64,000 bases of DNA from Morganella morganii (GCF_003996855.1 NZ_NRQY01000001.1:1440230-1504229); one strand, 5' to 3'. Shown: positions 46,488-56,852, counted from the stretch's first letter. Translations and numbers: made by a program. The notes: generated from the sequence alone by a model not told the origin.

Positions 46488-48434
46488 CTATTCCCGCGCC
46501 AGTGCATCGATAGGATCAAGTTTGGCCGCATTTCTGGCAGGCAGAAAACCAAAAATGATCCCGATCGCTGTTGAACAGAGTACAGCACTGACAATCGCCG
46601 CCGGCCGGAAGACAAACTCCCAGTCCGGCAGTGCCATTTTGGCGGCAAAGGCAATGGAGTAAGACAGCCCCAGGCCGATAGCGCCGCCCATCAGACACAC
46701 CAGCACCGCCTCGATCAGAAACTGCTGCATCACATCCCCCGCCCGTGCACCGACCGCCATGCGGATACCGATTTCGCGGGTACGTTCTGTCACGCTCACC
46801 AGCATGATATTCATCACGCCAATCCCCCCGACCACCAGCGAGATTACCGCCACCAGCGTCAGGAAAAGCTGCATGGTGGTTGTGGTTTTATCCACGGTTT
46901 TCACAATGCTGTCGAGGTTATACGTGAAGGTATCCTGTTTGCCGTGGCGCAGTGTCATCAGCCGGACCAGCTGCTCTTCCGTATTATTGGTGTTGTAACC
47001 GTCACGGATACGCACGGAGATCATATCCAGATAATTACGCTGCATCAGCCGCCCGGTCAGGGTGGTGTACGGCATCCAGACCTGTAAGGTTTGCGAGTTA
47101 CCGAACATGGATTTGCGATCCGCAATCACGCCGACCACCGTTGCAGGCATATTGCCCACCAGCAGCGTTTCCCCGACCACATTCTTCTGATGAGGAAAGA
47201 GTTTGCGTTTGGTATTCATGTCGATGATAACAACCTGAGAGCGGCGTTCATACATCTCAGGCTGGAATGCACGTCCTTCGCCGAAACGCATGTCATACAC
47301 CGTGAAAAAGTCCGGCCCGATCCCGGTGATGCGGGCAGCTGAGTCGATATTTCCGCGGCGCAGACGCGCATTACTCCCGATTTCCGCAGAAGCCGCATAG
47401 ACATACGGCTGCTGACGGATCACATCCACATCGCCGGGTTTGAGGGATTGCAGATCCTGTCCCGGATCACTGCCGAAGTCTTTGCCGGGATAGACAAAAA
47501 TGGTGTTGGTGCCGATGGATTTGATATCAGACAGCACAAGGGCTTTGGCGGCATCACCAATCACCAGAATGGTCACCACGGAGGCAATCCCGATAATAAT
47601 GCCCAGCATCGTGAGCAGTGTCCGCATCTTATTGACTACCATCGCCCGCCACGCCATCAGCAGCGCTTCATTAAAGCGACCGAAAAAGCGACTGAACGCA
47701 CTGCTTTTCAGACGGGGTTTTGCCGCCGAGGTTTTCGCCTGCGGATTGATTACCGCCCCGCTGTCACTGAGGATACGCCCGTCCTTTATTTCAATGATCC
47801 GCGCTGCCTGTGCGGCAATGACCGGATCATGGGTGACGATAATCACCGTATGCCCCTGCTCACAGAGCTGGTGGAGGATCGCCATCATTTCTTTGCCCGA
47901 CTGGCTGTCGAGCGCACCGGTCGGTTCATCCGCGAGGATCACTTCACCGCCGTTCATCAGAGCACGGGCAATACTGACACGCTGCTGCTGCCCGCCGGAA
48001 AGCTGCCCCGGCCGGTAAATCAGCCGATCACCCAGCCCCAGTCGCTGCAACAGCTCTGCTGCCCGTTCGCGGCGCTCGCGGGCACTCAGTCCGGCATAAA
48101 TGGCCGGCATTTCCACATTCTGTTCCGCACTGAGGTGGGATAACAGATGATAGCGCTGGAAAATAAAGCCGAAATGCTCACGGCGCAGTGCCGCCAGTTC
48201 ATCACCGCTCAGTTCTGCCGTGTTCTTTCCGGCGACAAAATAGTGACCATCACTCGGCGTGTCCAGACAGCCGAGGATATTCATCAGCGTGGATTTACCG
48301 GAGCCGGACTGGCCGATAATCGCCACCATTTCACCGGCGCGGATAGTCAGTGAGACATCATCCAGTACCGTGACACTGCTGTCACCGGAAGGATAACGGC
48401 GGTAAATATTCCGCAGTTCTAATAATGCGCTCAT
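46488..48434 (-). CDS. macB: Macrolide export ATP-binding/permease protein MacB
   Basis: MacB is a type VII ABC transporter that works with MacA and TolC to expel macrolides, enterotoxin peptides and other periplasmic substrates. The 648-residue protein has the ATPase domain first (Walker A GQSGSGKST, signature [14 protein letters not shown], Walker B VILADEPTGALD), then one membrane helix near residue 270, a periplasmic domain, and three C-terminal helices (FLTLVAVISLVVGGIGVMNI and on). It follows macA by 3 bases. Confidence 0.96.
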   Translation of the reverse strand: MSALLELRNIYRRYPSGDSSVTVLDDVSLTIRAGEMVAIIGQSGSGKSTLMNILGCLDTPSDGHYFVAGKNTAELSGDELAALRREHFGFIFQRYHLLSHLSAEQNVEMPAIYAGLSARERRERAAELLQRLGLGDRLIYRPGQLSGGQQQRVSIARALMNGGEVILADEPTGALDSQSGKEMMAILHQLCEQGHTVIIVTHDPVIAAQAARIIEIKDGRILSDSGAVINPQAKTSAAKPRLKSSAFSRFFGRFNEALLMAWRAMVVNKMRTLLTMLGIIIGIASVVTILVIGDAAKALVLSDIKSIGTNTIFVYPGKDFGSDPGQDLQSLKPGDVDVIRQQPYVYAASAEIGSNARLRRGNIDSAARITGIGPDFFTVYDMRFGEGRAFQPEMYERRSQVVIIDMNTKRKLFPHQKNVVGETLLVGNMPATVVGVIADRKSMFGNSQTLQVWMPYTTLTGRLMQRNYLDMISVRIRDGYNTNNTEEQLVRLMTLRHGKQDTFTYNLDSIVKTVDKTTTTMQLFLTLVAVISLVVGGIGVMNIMLVSVTERTREIGIRMAVGARAGDVMQQFLIEAVLVCLMGGAIGLGLSYSIAFAAKMALPDWEFVFRPAAIVSAVLCSTAIGIIFGFLPARNAAKLDPIDALARE

Positions 48435-48437
48435 GAA

Positions 48438-49571
48438 TTATCCTGCTGTGCCGTCATCAATACCGGTGACCACTTTCTCATGCTCCGCCAGGCCTTTTAC
48501 CACCTCAGCTTCCACATCATTACGGGTACCAAGTGTCACCTGACGGGTTTCCGGCTGATTATTCACCAGTACCTGTACTTCATATTCGGTCGGGGAAATC
48601 TCTTTACCCAGCGCCGCCAGCGGAATTTTCAGTACATTTTCGCGGTTTTCCAGCGCGATAGTCACCTGGGCGGTCATGTCCAGTTTCAGAACATGCTGCG
48701 GGTTCGGCACTTCAAAGCGCGCATAATAGAAAATGGCGTCATTGATTTTCTGCGGTTTCGGCAGGATATCGGTGATCACGCCACTGAAGGATTTATCCGG
48801 CGCACCCAGTACACTGAACGTGGCTTTCTGGCCCGGTTTCAGCCAGACCACATCCGCCTCTGAAACTTCTGCTTTCACCAGCATCGTATCGAGATCTGCG
48901 AGAGACAGAATAGTCGGCGCCTGCTGCATGGCAATCACCGTCTGGCCCTGTAATGTTTTCAGCTCCGTCACCACGCCGTCCATCGGCGCGCGGATATTGG
49001 TGTACTGCAAATCATTACGGGCGGTATCCAGGGTGGCCTGGTTGCGTGCCACCTGAGCTTTATAGGTGTCAATCGCCGCGCGCTGCACATCCATATTACG
49101 CCGCGCCTCATCCACATCCTGCTTTGAGATAACCTGTGTTTTTGACAGTGCCAGCCGCCGCTGATAGGTTGCCTGTGCAAAAGCATACTCCGCCTCTGCC
49201 TGCTTCAGCCGCGCTTTGATTTCACTGACAGTCTGCTCCGCCTCAATCACCACGTTCTGTGCTTTGACGGGGTCTATTACCGCCAGCAGATCCCCCTTCT
49301 TAACAAAGTCGCCCTCTTTGACATTCAGGGTCTGTAACTGTCCGTTGACCTGCGCACCGACATCCACCTTCTGCAATGCATCCAGCTTGCCGGTGGACAT
49401 CACTTTCTTTTCCAGTGTGCCGCGCTGCACATCTGCCGTCATATAGCTGACCGGCGCATCTTCGCGGGTAAAAAACCAGAAACCGCCGGCGATCAGAATG
49501 ATCAGAATGCCGGCGGTCAGTATTTTTTCTTTGAAACTGCTTTCATTAACACCTTTTTCCTCAGTTAGCAC
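48438..49571 (-). CDS. macA: Macrolide efflux adaptor MacA, start out of frame
   Basis: MacA is the periplasmic adaptor joining MacB to TolC. The body is unambiguous: one membrane helix (ILTAGILIILIAGGFWFF), STGKLDALQKVDVGAQVNGQ, a coiled-coil hairpin, and RFEVPNPQHVLKLDMTAQV. The start is the problem. In frame the nearest start is a GTG at 49571 (377 residues) without a good ribosome site, overlapping ybjD by 11 bases. A properly placed ATG at 49546, with AAGGTG 5 bases before it, reads MKAVSKKK and then runs into TGA one base out of phase, at an A6 run (49523-49528 as T's on the plus strand). One more A would give a 369-residue protein with a typical positive N-terminus, near the 371 of E. 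coli MacA. So the gene is either phase-off, shifted, or miscalled. Confidence 0.85.
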   Translation of the reverse strand: MLTEEKGVNESSFKEKILTAGILIILIAGGFWFFTREDAPVSYMTADVQRGTLEKKVMSTGKLDALQKVDVGAQVNGQLQTLNVKEGDFVKKGDLLAVIDPVKAQNVVIEAEQTVSEIKARLKQAEAEYAFAQATYQRRLALSKTQVISKQDVDEARRNMDVQRAAIDTYKAQVARNQATLDTARNDLQYTNIRAPMDGVVTELKTLQGQTVIAMQQAPTILSLADLDTMLVKAEVSEADVVWLKPGQKATFSVLGAPDKSFSGVITDILPKPQKINDAIFYYARFEVPNPQHVLKLDMTAQVTIALENRENVLKIPLAALGKEISPTEYEVQVLVNNQPETRQVTLGTRNDVEAEVVKGLAEHEKVVTGIDDGTAG

Positions 49572-51243
49572 GCCCTCTGGCGAGCCATGCCACGCGGGAG
49601 AACATCCGGCGCAGCAACAGCGGGATAGAATCCACACCCCGGCTCGCGGCATTATTGGCAATCGCAATCGCCAGATCCGGCTTTGAGGTGCGGTGAATTG
49701 CTTTGGTAATGACCCGGCGGGCCGGCATTTTAATATTTTCCGGAATATCCGCCACCTGGTGATACAGGCGGCTGAACCCCTCACGATATAAAAAATGCTC
49801 CATATCCGGTGCGGGCAGACGGGTCAGGCGATCCTGATCCACATCATTAAGCCCGGATGAAAAATGCGTGGCGGTGGCCGCGTATTTCTTACCGGCTTCG
49901 TCGCCGTCAACCAGCGTATGCCATTCTATACCCATTTTATTGGCAAACTTTAACAAAGGTTTAAGACCGCACTGGGCAAACTCAATCACTTTGATCCCTT
50001 CTGTCTCAAAGTAGTAATTACACTGTTTTGCCAAATCATTCATCAGCCAGATTTCCGTCTCCCCCTCCACCAGCAGCCAGCAGCGGGCAAACAGTGCGGA
50101 CGGGCGGTTAAAACGGATATGAAATGAGATACGCCGCAGCTCTTCCGGCGACAGATGATTTTCCCCCAGGCGGTAAGCGGCGACGCGGGTGGATTCCCGC
50201 ACCAGACGGCAGATATCATGAATCGGTACCAGTGAGAGCAATTCGCCTGAGTTAGTGGTGGTAATGCGCTGTAAGGAAAACAGGTTGAGTAATCCCCATG
50301 CCACCGACAACATGATCGGGTGCAGACGGGTTTCCGGGTCTTCCGTAATAATAATCGGGCGGGCATACGGGTCGAGTTTCAGCCCGCTGTTGGACTGAAG
50401 CAGCGCGGCAAACATACCGAGGATAATCAGTCGCACATTGCGCTGATTGGGACCTGCCACCACACGGTTAATTCCTTCCAGCGCCTGCCATGCCCGCTGA
50501 CGCGGTTCGATATTCAGCCGCCGTGCCTTGCGGCGATCGAGCAGATATTCCCCCTGCTCGGCAAAGTAGTGGCTGAGCAGCTGTTTCATGGCCTCAAGGC
50601 CGTCCTGCAAATCATCATTGGAGAGTGTCTGCGGGTTGCTCACCAGGGCGCGGGTCAGATCCGCCATCCGGTTATTGAACGTTTCGGTCTGTGTGCGGAG
50701 ATCATATTCCTCATCCTCACAATCAGGCACATTTTTTCTCAGACCGCGCATAAAACGGGCATCCCGCAAACGCAGCACCGGATAGAGACGGATAATCTCG
50801 CTGATAAACTTATCGGTTTCCGCCGGCAGCAGCGGTTCGCCCGCCTCATCCAGAAATGTGCGCTGACAGGTAATGGTGTTGTCATCCGCCAGATCCGCAC
50901 TGACACGGTAGTTGATTCGCTGATATTCATCTCCGTTGGCGCGCCACAGCGGCGCCAGTTCACGGAAACGGCGGGAGCGGAAACGTCCCGGCCGGGTTTC
51001 ACGGAATATCAGAACAATCTGTAAATGGCGGACAGGCCCTGCTTCACTGTCAGCGGCATGATAAAAATCACTCAGGATAAATTTTGCATTCAGTGCCTGC
51101 GGAGACAGCGTCAGCGTCAGGGCATCCAGCAGACTGGATTTCCCCCATGCGTTTTCACCAATCAGCACCGTATTGCCGGTCAGTGGTAATGACAGGCGGT
51201 TAATACCGCGAAAACCCAGAATTTCCACTCTTTCCAGAATCAT
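49561..51243 (-). CDS. ybjD: OLD-family ATP-dependent endonuclease YbjD
   Basis: YbjD belongs to the OLD (overcoming lysogenisation defect) nucleases: an SMC-like ATPase domain followed by a Toprim nuclease domain. The 560-residue protein has Walker A GENAWGKSS (29-37), the late ATPase motif IIITEDPETRLHP, and the Toprim signature LLVEGETEIW near residue 405 with LVDGDEAGKKYA after it. Its role in E. coli is not established; phage OLD proteins act in exclusion. It is not next to a GajB-like helicase, so a Gabija system is not supported. Its stop lies 14 bases before the likely macA ATG, and it diverges from lysO. Confidence 0.9.
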   Translation of the reverse strand: MILERVEILGFRGINRLSLPLTGNTVLIGENAWGKSSLLDALTLTLSPQALNAKFILSDFYHAADSEAGPVRHLQIVLIFRETRPGRFRSRRFRELAPLWRANGDEYQRINYRVSADLADDNTITCQRTFLDEAGEPLLPAETDKFISEIIRLYPVLRLRDARFMRGLRKNVPDCEDEEYDLRTQTETFNNRMADLTRALVSNPQTLSNDDLQDGLEAMKQLLSHYFAEQGEYLLDRRKARRLNIEPRQRAWQALEGINRVVAGPNQRNVRLIILGMFAALLQSNSGLKLDPYARPIIITEDPETRLHPIMLSVAWGLLNLFSLQRITTTNSGELLSLVPIHDICRLVRESTRVAAYRLGENHLSPEELRRISFHIRFNRPSALFARCWLLVEGETEIWLMNDLAKQCNYYFETEGIKVIEFAQCGLKPLLKFANKMGIEWHTLVDGDEAGKKYAATATHFSSGLNDVDQDRLTRLPAPDMEHFLYREGFSRLYHQVADIPENIKMPARRVITKAIHRTSKPDLAIAIANNAASRGVDSIPLLLRRMFSRVAWLARGRAN

Positions 51244-51467
51244 AGTTCCCTCACTGTTTGCCGGATACCGCCTGTGTTATGACAATAATGATCACAATAA
51301 AGTATTATCACAATGTAATAAATAAAAACGGTTTTGACTTATACTAAACATGAAAACAGAGGGATACGTAGCAATTCTGGTGAGAATGCCGCTATAATCG
51401 GCTGCTTTTTAATCAGGCACTGACACGAACGCAAGAAAGACGGCATTATTTTACGGAAACAACGCAC

Positions 51468-52367
51468 ATGTATTCAGGGTTATTAATTATTCTCGCACCG
51501 CTTATTGCGGGTTATCTCATCCCGGTCAGCAGCACGGCACTGAAAAAAATAATCGGCCGCAGCCTGAGCGCGATGGTGTATGTGATACTGTTTCTGATGG
51601 GGATCAGTCTGGCACTGGTGGAAAACCTCGGGGCGAATCTGCTGGTGATAGTGCAGTACACACTGACATTCTCCGTGGTAGTTCTGGGCTGCAATCTCGC
51701 CGGATTGTTTTTATACGGCAAAAAATACCCGTGGCAGGTGCCGGCTCACAAACAGCAAAAACCGCCTTCCCGCCTGCATATGGTACTGGAATCGCTGCAA
51801 CTGTGCGGTGTGCTGCTGGCCGGCTTTGCCACCGGGTTATTCGGCTGGTCATTTCTCTCCTTTGCCGGAGCCGCCAGTGAATACGCCCTGATTTTTCTGC
51901 TGTTCCTGGTCGGTATCCAGCTGCGCAACAGTGGTATGACGCTGCGCCAGATCCTGATTAACCGCCGCGGCATGCTGGTTTCCCTGATTGTGGCGGCCAC
52001 CTCACTACTCGGCGGCGCACTCGCGGCGCTGATTGCCGGGCTGCCGGTCAAAACCGGGATGGCGCTCTCCTCCGGCTTCGGCTGGTATTCGCTGTCCGGT
52101 ATTCTGCTGACCGACGCATTCGGTCCGGTACTCGGCAGTGTCGGCTTCTTTAACGACCTGGCACGGGAAATTGCCGCGATTATGCTGATCCCGCTGCTGA
52201 TCAACCGCCACCGCGCAGCCGCCCTCGGCCTCGGCGGCGCCACCACGATGGACTTTACCCTGCCGGTATTGCAGCGCAGCGGCGGTGTGTCGATTGTCCC
52301 GGCCGCGATTGTGCACGGCTTTGTTCTCAGTCTGTTTGCACCGGTGCTGATAGCCCTGTTTACCTGA
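51468..52367 (+). CDS. lysO: L-lysine exporter LysO
   Basis: LysO (YbjE) is an inner-membrane lysine exporter that also confers thialysine resistance in E. coli. The 299-residue protein is made of about eight hydrophobic segments, in two DUF340-type halves, with LLFLVGIQLRNSGMTLRQIL and SGFGWYSLSGILLTDAFGP, the most conserved stretch. It stands 13 bases before ybjT, so the two are probably cotranscribed, and it diverges from ybjD across 224 bases. Confidence 0.92.
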   Translation: MYSGLLIILAPLIAGYLIPVSSTALKKIIGRSLSAMVYVILFLMGISLALVENLGANLLVIVQYTLTFSVVVLGCNLAGLFLYGKKYPWQVPAHKQQKPPSRLHMVLESLQLCGVLLAGFATGLFGWSFLSFAGAASEYALIFLLFLVGIQLRNSGMTLRQILINRRGMLVSLIVAATSLLGGALAALIAGLPVKTGMALSSGFGWYSLSGILLTDAFGPVLGSVGFFNDLAREIAAIMLIPLLINRHRAAALGLGGATTMDFTLPVLQRSGGVSIVPAAIVHGFVLSLFAPVLIALFT

Positions 52368-52380
52368 AGAGTGAAAATGT

Positions 52381-53829
52381 ATGCCACAACAACGGATTTT
52401 AGTGCTGGGTGCCAGCGGTTATGTCGGACAGAATCTTATCCCACAGCTGATAGCCGCCGGTCATCAGGTCACCGCCGCCGCCCGCCGGGTGGAGTGGATG
52501 CTGGCGCAGGGCTGGAAAAACACCCGCTGCTGCTATGCGGATTTGTATGATAAATCCACCCTGAAAACTCTTTTTCAGGATATCGATGTGGTGTATTACC
52601 TCGTCCACAGTATGACGGATGAGGCAGATTTACTGGCACGCGAACGCCTGGCAGCGGAAAACGTACAGGAAATGCTGAATAAATCCGCTGTACGCGAAGT
52701 GATTTACCTGAGCGCCATGCAGCACAGAGACAGCGACTCCCCGCATCTCGCTGCCCGCAGGCTGACCGGTGAAATTCTCGCAGACAGCCGCGTGCCGGTC
52801 ACCGAGATCCGCGCCGCTATTATTGTCGGTCCCGGCTCAGCGGCGTTTGAAATCATGCGCGACATGGTGTACAACCTGCCCATCCTCACCCCGCCGCGCT
52901 GGGCACGCTCAAAATCCTCACCGGTGGCACTGGAAAACCTGCTCAATTACCTGACCGGCCTCCTCTCCCACCCGGCAACCGGCAACCGCCACTTTGATGC
53001 CACCGGGCCGGATTACCTCAGCTATCTGGAGATGTTCCGTCATTTTATTACCATCAGCGGCAAAAAGCGGCTGATGCTCCCGCTGCCTATCCCGCTGCGG
53101 CTGATTTCAGTTCACTTTCTGCGGCTGATCACCACGGTGCCGGAAGGGATTGCCAAAGAGCTGATTATGGGACTGAAATATGATCTTCCCGGCGACGGAA
53201 AACCGCTTCAGGCGCTGATCCCGCAGACGCTGCTCAGCTTCGATGATGCCGTGCGCAAGACCCTTAAGGATGAAGCGGATGCTGTGGATAATGAGGACTG
53301 GGGTTATGACCCGGAAGTCCGCGCCCGCTGGCGGCCGGGATTCGGTTTCTATCCCAAACAGGCCGGATTTACCCTGAATACCTCAGCTTCCGCTGATGCG
53401 CTGTGGCACGTTGTGCAGCAGATTGGCGGCAAAGACGGTTATTTCTACGCTAATTTTCTGTGGTCTGTCCGCGCCCGGCTGGATGACCTGTGCGGCAATA
53501 AAATCACCTACGGTCGCCCGGATCGCGACACACTGGAACCGGGGGATAGAATCGACGGCTGGAAAGTGATCACCGTAAAACCCCAGCAGCAGCTCTCCCT
53601 GCTGTTCGGCATGAAAGCCCCGGGACTGGGACGACTGACGTTTACTATCCGCGACCACGGTCATCAGCGGGAACTGGATGTCCGCGCCTGGTGGCATCCG
53701 GCCGGATTCAGCGGGCTGCTCTACTGGTTCGCCATGATGCCTGCTCATTTATTCATCTTTAAAGGCATGGCGAAAACTATCATCAAACGGGCGGCAGCAT
53801 ACGCGCTCCCCGCATCTGAGAAAACATAA
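52381..53829 (+). CDS. ybjT: NAD(P)-binding SDR-like protein YbjT
   Basis: A 482-residue protein of the YbjT family. The N-terminal half is an atypical short-chain dehydrogenase/NmrA-like Rossmann domain (LVLGASGYVGQNLIPQL at residues 7-23; YYLVHSMTDEADLLARER; EIRAAIIVGPGSAAFE). The C-terminal part is a DUF2867-like domain (LWSVRARLDDLCGNKITYGR; ELDVRAWWHPAGFSGLLYW) with a hydrophobic patch. The true substrate is unknown. It may be an oxidoreductase or a binding protein of a membrane-associated process; I do not know of firm data. It follows lysO by 13 bases. Confidence 0.85.
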   Translation: MPQQRILVLGASGYVGQNLIPQLIAAGHQVTAAARRVEWMLAQGWKNTRCCYADLYDKSTLKTLFQDIDVVYYLVHSMTDEADLLARERLAAENVQEMLNKSAVREVIYLSAMQHRDSDSPHLAARRLTGEILADSRVPVTEIRAAIIVGPGSAAFEIMRDMVYNLPILTPPRWARSKSSPVALENLLNYLTGLLSHPATGNRHFDATGPDYLSYLEMFRHFITISGKKRLMLPLPIPLRLISVHFLRLITTVPEGIAKELIMGLKYDLPGDGKPLQALIPQTLLSFDDAVRKTLKDEADAVDNEDWGYDPEVRARWRPGFGFYPKQAGFTLNTSASADALWHVVQQIGGKDGYFYANFLWSVRARLDDLCGNKITYGRPDRDTLEPGDRIDGWKVITVKPQQQLSLLFGMKAPGLGRLTFTIRDHGHQRELDVRAWWHPAGFSGLLYWFAMMPAHLFIFKGMAKTIIKRAAAYALPASEKT

Positions 53830-53883
53830 TCACTCAGTAAAAGTTATTAGTTTGCTTTTTTAGTAGTTTTTTATGCAGAAATA

Positions 53884-53901
53884 ATTGCATATTTATTCTT
53901 A
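53884..53901 (+). promoter_or_regulatory. Candidate ARG box upstream of artP
   Basis: The core 53886-53899 matches 12 of 14 positions of the ArgR consensus TGAATAWWTATTCA. A second half-site (TATTCA) follows at 53911, but at spacing unlike the usual pair. ArgR control of art genes is known in E. coli; here it is a suggestion. Confidence 0.4.
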
Positions 53902-53947
53902 CGGCGTTAGTATTCACTCAACGTCACTGAGTATGCAGAATTACAGC

Positions 53948-54676
53948 ATGAGTATTCAATTAAAAAACATCAATTGCTTTTACGGACAGCATCAGGCGCT
54001 GTTTGATATCAACCTGGAATGTGGTGCAGGCGAAACCATGGTACTGCTCGGGCCGAGCGGTGCCGGTAAGAGTTCGCTGCTGCGGGCACTGAACCTGCTT
54101 GAAATGCCGCGCTCCGGTGAACTGACTATTGCGGATCACCATTTTGACTTTACCACCACGCCGTCTGCCAAAGAGATCCGTTCTCTGCGTCAGAACGTCG
54201 GTATGGTGTTCCAGCAGTATAACCTGTGGCCGCATCTGACCGTCATGGATAACCTGACAGAAGCGCCGATCCGGGTACTGGGTCTGACCAGAGAAGCCGC
54301 CCTGGCAAAAGCTGAAAAGCTGCTGGCACGTCTGCGTCTGACCGATTTTGCAAACCGTTTCCCGCTGCATTTATCCGGCGGACAGCAGCAGCGTGTGGCG
54401 ATTGCCCGCGCCCTGATGATGGAACCGCAGGTGCTGTTATTCGATGAACCGACAGCGGCACTGGACCCGGAGATTACCTCCCAGGTCGTCGATATTATTA
54501 AAGAGCTGTCGCAGACCGGGATTACCCAGGTGATTGTGACTCACGAAGTGGATATCGCCCGTAAAACCGCCAGTAAAGTGGTGTATATGGAAAACGGCCG
54601 CATCGTGGAACAGGGCGGCGCGCAATGCTTTACCACGCCGCAGACAGAGGCATTTGCCGGTTATCTGTCACACTGA
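53948..54676 (+). CDS. artP: Arginine ABC transporter ATP-binding protein ArtP
   Basis: ArtP powers the ArtPIQM arginine importer. The start [19 protein letters not shown] (53948; 242 residues) matches the family. It has Walker [11 protein letters not shown]-loop [13 protein letters not shown], signature [14 protein letters not shown] and Walker [14 protein letters not shown], the usual polar amino acid transporter ATPase pattern. It heads artP-artI-artQ-artM, with 39, 15 and then overlapping junctions between genes. Confidence 0.96.
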   Translation: MSIQLKNINCFYGQHQALFDINLECGAGETMVLLGPSGAGKSSLLRALNLLEMPRSGELTIADHHFDFTTTPSAKEIRSLRQNVGMVFQQYNLWPHLTVMDNLTEAPIRVLGLTREAALAKAEKLLARLRLTDFANRFPLHLSGGQQQRVAIARALMMEPQVLLFDEPTAALDPEITSQVVDIIKELSQTGITQVIVTHEVDIARKTASKVVYMENGRIVEQGGAQCFTTPQTEAFAGYLSH

Positions 54677-54715
54677 TTATTTTCTGCCACTGAACATTAA
54701 AAATAGGATGTTGCT

Positions 54716-55450
54716 ATGAAAAAACTGGTTATTGCCGCATTAATCGGCGCGTTTGCTTTCTCCGCAGCGGCGGCAGAAAAAGAAAAAATCCGTTTCGCTA
54801 CAGAAGCAAGCTACGCCCCTTTTGAAACCGTGAATGAGAAAAACGAAATCGTCGGGTTTGATGTGGATCTGGCTCAGGCGATGTGTGCCAAAATCGACGC
54901 GGAATGCACCTTTACCAACCAGGCCTTTGACAGCCTGATCCCGAGCCTGAAATACAAGCGTTTTGATGCGCTGATGGCCGGGATTGACGTAACGCCGGAG
55001 CGTCAGAAGCAGGTTGATTTCACCAATACCTATTATGATAACTCTGCTGTTTTCGTTGCAGTTGCGGGCAAATTTGATAGCATTGACAGCCTCAAAGGGA
55101 AACAGATTGGCATCCAGAACGGCACCACGCATCAGAAATACCTGATGGAGCAGTTTAAGGACATGAAAATTGTACCTTATGAAAGCTACCAGAACGCGGT
55201 ACTGGATCTGAAAGGCGGACGTATTGACGCTGTCTTCGGTGACACAGCTGTTATCAATGAATGGCTGAAGAGCAACGACAATCTGAAAACTGTGGGTGAG
55301 CGTGTCACCGATCCGGAATATTTCGGCACCGGTCTGGCTATTGCGGTCCGTAAAGGCAACAGCGAGCTGAAAGACAAACTCAACAAGGCGCTTGGTGAGG
55401 TCAAAGCGGACGGTACTTACGATACCCTCTATAAGAAATGGTTTGAGTAA
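54716..55450 (+). CDS. artI: Periplasmic arginine-binding protein ArtI
   Basis: The substrate-binding component of the art system, 244 residues. An N-terminal signal peptide ends near AAAA (residue 20). The mature protein shows the family 3 solute-binding pattern: FATEASYAPFETVNEKNEIVGFDVDLA, then LMAGIDVTPERQKQVDFTNTY, and GIQNGTTHQKYLMEQ. Only one binding protein is present, where E. coli has ArtI and ArtJ; I assign ArtI from position inside the operon, but ArtJ-like specificity cannot be excluded. Confidence 0.9.
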   Translation: MKKLVIAALIGAFAFSAAAAEKEKIRFATEASYAPFETVNEKNEIVGFDVDLAQAMCAKIDAECTFTNQAFDSLIPSLKYKRFDALMAGIDVTPERQKQVDFTNTYYDNSAVFVAVAGKFDSIDSLKGKQIGIQNGTTHQKYLMEQFKDMKIVPYESYQNAVLDLKGGRIDAVFGDTAVINEWLKSNDNLKTVGERVTDPEYFGTGLAIAVRKGNSELKDKLNKALGEVKADGTYDTLYKKWFE

Positions 55451-55465
55451 TAACATAAAAAATTA

Positions 55466-56170
55466 ATGAACGATTTTCTTTCTTTAACAAGTGCCGCCGG
55501 GGTAACCGTCGGCCTTGCTGTTTCTGCACTCCTGATTGGTCTTGTGCTCGCGATGCTGTTTACCCTCTGGGAAAACGTACGCTGGAAACCTGTCGCCTTT
55601 GCCGGAACCTCTCTTGTCACACTTATCCGTGGATTACCTGAGCTGCTGGTAGTTCTGTTTGTCTATTACGGTACCCAGGAAGTGATTATCCGGCTGAGCG
55701 ACGGTATCAATCTGGGCTTCTTCACACTGACGCTTGAGATCGATAACGGCCCGTATGTGCCGATCTTCAGTGGCATCACCGCCCTCTCTCTGCTCTATGC
55801 CGCCTATGCTTCACAAACCCTGCGCGGTGCGCTGAAAGCCGTACCGGAGGGGCAGCGGGAAGCCGGTCAGGCACTCGGTCTGAGCCGTACCACCATTTTC
55901 CTGCGCTTCGTCATGCCGCAAATGTGGCGTCATTCCCTGCCGGGGCTGGGTAACCAGTGGCTGGTTCTGCTGAAAGATACCGCGCTGGTGTATCTGATTG
56001 GTATTAATGAGCTGATGCTGCAAACACAAAGCATTGCCCGCCGTACTGAAGAGCCATTCACCTGGTACAGCATTGTGGCACTTATCTACCTCGCCATTAC
56101 GCTGGTCAGTCAGTACATCCTCAAACGTATCGAACTGCGTACCACTCGTTTTGAACGGAGCGGCCAGTGA
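55466..56170 (+). CDS. artQ: Arginine ABC transporter permease ArtQ
   Basis: One of two membrane subunits of the arginine importer; 234 residues, start [19 protein letters not shown]. Five membrane helices and the coupling-helix EAA loop ([21 protein letters not shown]) are visible, with [17 protein letters not shown] typical of this permease family. The end overlaps the start of artM by 4 bases (GTGA). Confidence 0.94.
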   Translation: MNDFLSLTSAAGVTVGLAVSALLIGLVLAMLFTLWENVRWKPVAFAGTSLVTLIRGLPELLVVLFVYYGTQEVIIRLSDGINLGFFTLTLEIDNGPYVPIFSGITALSLLYAAYASQTLRGALKAVPEGQREAGQALGLSRTTIFLRFVMPQMWRHSLPGLGNQWLVLLKDTALVYLIGINELMLQTQSIARRTEEPFTWYSIVALIYLAITLVSQYILKRIELRTTRFERSGQ

Positions 56171-56841
56171 GCATATTTGATTATATTCTTGCCGTATTAC
56201 CGGGCCTGCCGGTCAGTCTGTCGCTGACCTTTGCCGCACTGGTCACGGCGTTTCTGCTGTCAGTATTATTCACACTGATACTCTCTCTCAAACCCCGGAT
56301 TCTGACGCCGCTGGTCAAAGGGTATATCACCCTGTTTACCGGTACGCCGCTGCTGGTCCAGTTTTTCCTGATTTATTTCGGCCCCGCACAGTTTGAAGGG
56401 CTGAAAGACTATCCGCTGCTGTGGGAACTGATGTCCTCCCCGTGGCTCTGCGCTATGGTGACACTGGCACTGAACAGTGCGGCCTATTCAACACTGCTGT
56501 TCTACGGTGCGGTGAAAGCAATCCCTCAGGGTCAGTGGCAATCCTGCCAGGCGCTGGGGATGTCACAAAAGCAGACCATGCGGATTATCCTGCCGTATGC
56601 CTTTAAACGTGCCTTATCATCCTATTCCAACGAAGTGGTGCTGATCTTCAAAAGTACCTCTCTGGCCACGACGATTTCATTACTTGAAGTGATGGGTTAC
56701 AGCCGCCGCCTGTTTGGTCAGGATTACGATCTGAATGTCTTTATTGCCGCCGGGATTATTTATCTGGCTGTCAACAGCCTGCTGACGCTGGCGATGCGTC
56801 TGATTGAACGCCGGGCGCTGGCATTCGAACACCGTAGCTGA
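56167..56841 (+). CDS. artM: Arginine ABC transporter permease ArtM
   Basis: The second membrane subunit, 224 residues, opening [21 protein letters not shown] from a GTG codon that overlaps the artQ stop by 4 bases. The EAA-type loop is [20 protein letters not shown], and [21 protein letters not shown] is the second conserved stretch. A strong terminator follows, ending the operon. Confidence 0.94.
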   Translation: MSIFDYILAVLPGLPVSLSLTFAALVTAFLLSVLFTLILSLKPRILTPLVKGYITLFTGTPLLVQFFLIYFGPAQFEGLKDYPLLWELMSSPWLCAMVTLALNSAAYSTLLFYGAVKAIPQGQWQSCQALGMSQKQTMRIILPYAFKRALSSYSNEVVLIFKSTSLATTISLLEVMGYSRRLFGQDYDLNVFIAAGIIYLAVNSLLTLAMRLIERRALAFEHRS

Positions 56842-56852
56842 TCCGCTCATAC

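Noticed and set aside
49561..51243. YbjD as the GajA part of a Gabija defence system
   Set aside because: OLD/Toprim architecture is shared, but no UvrD-like GajB helicase lies beside it; neighbours are macA and lysO.
53903..53916. A second ARG box next to the candidate at 53884
   Set aside because: Only the right half (TATTCA) matches, and the distance is not the usual 21 bases between box centres.
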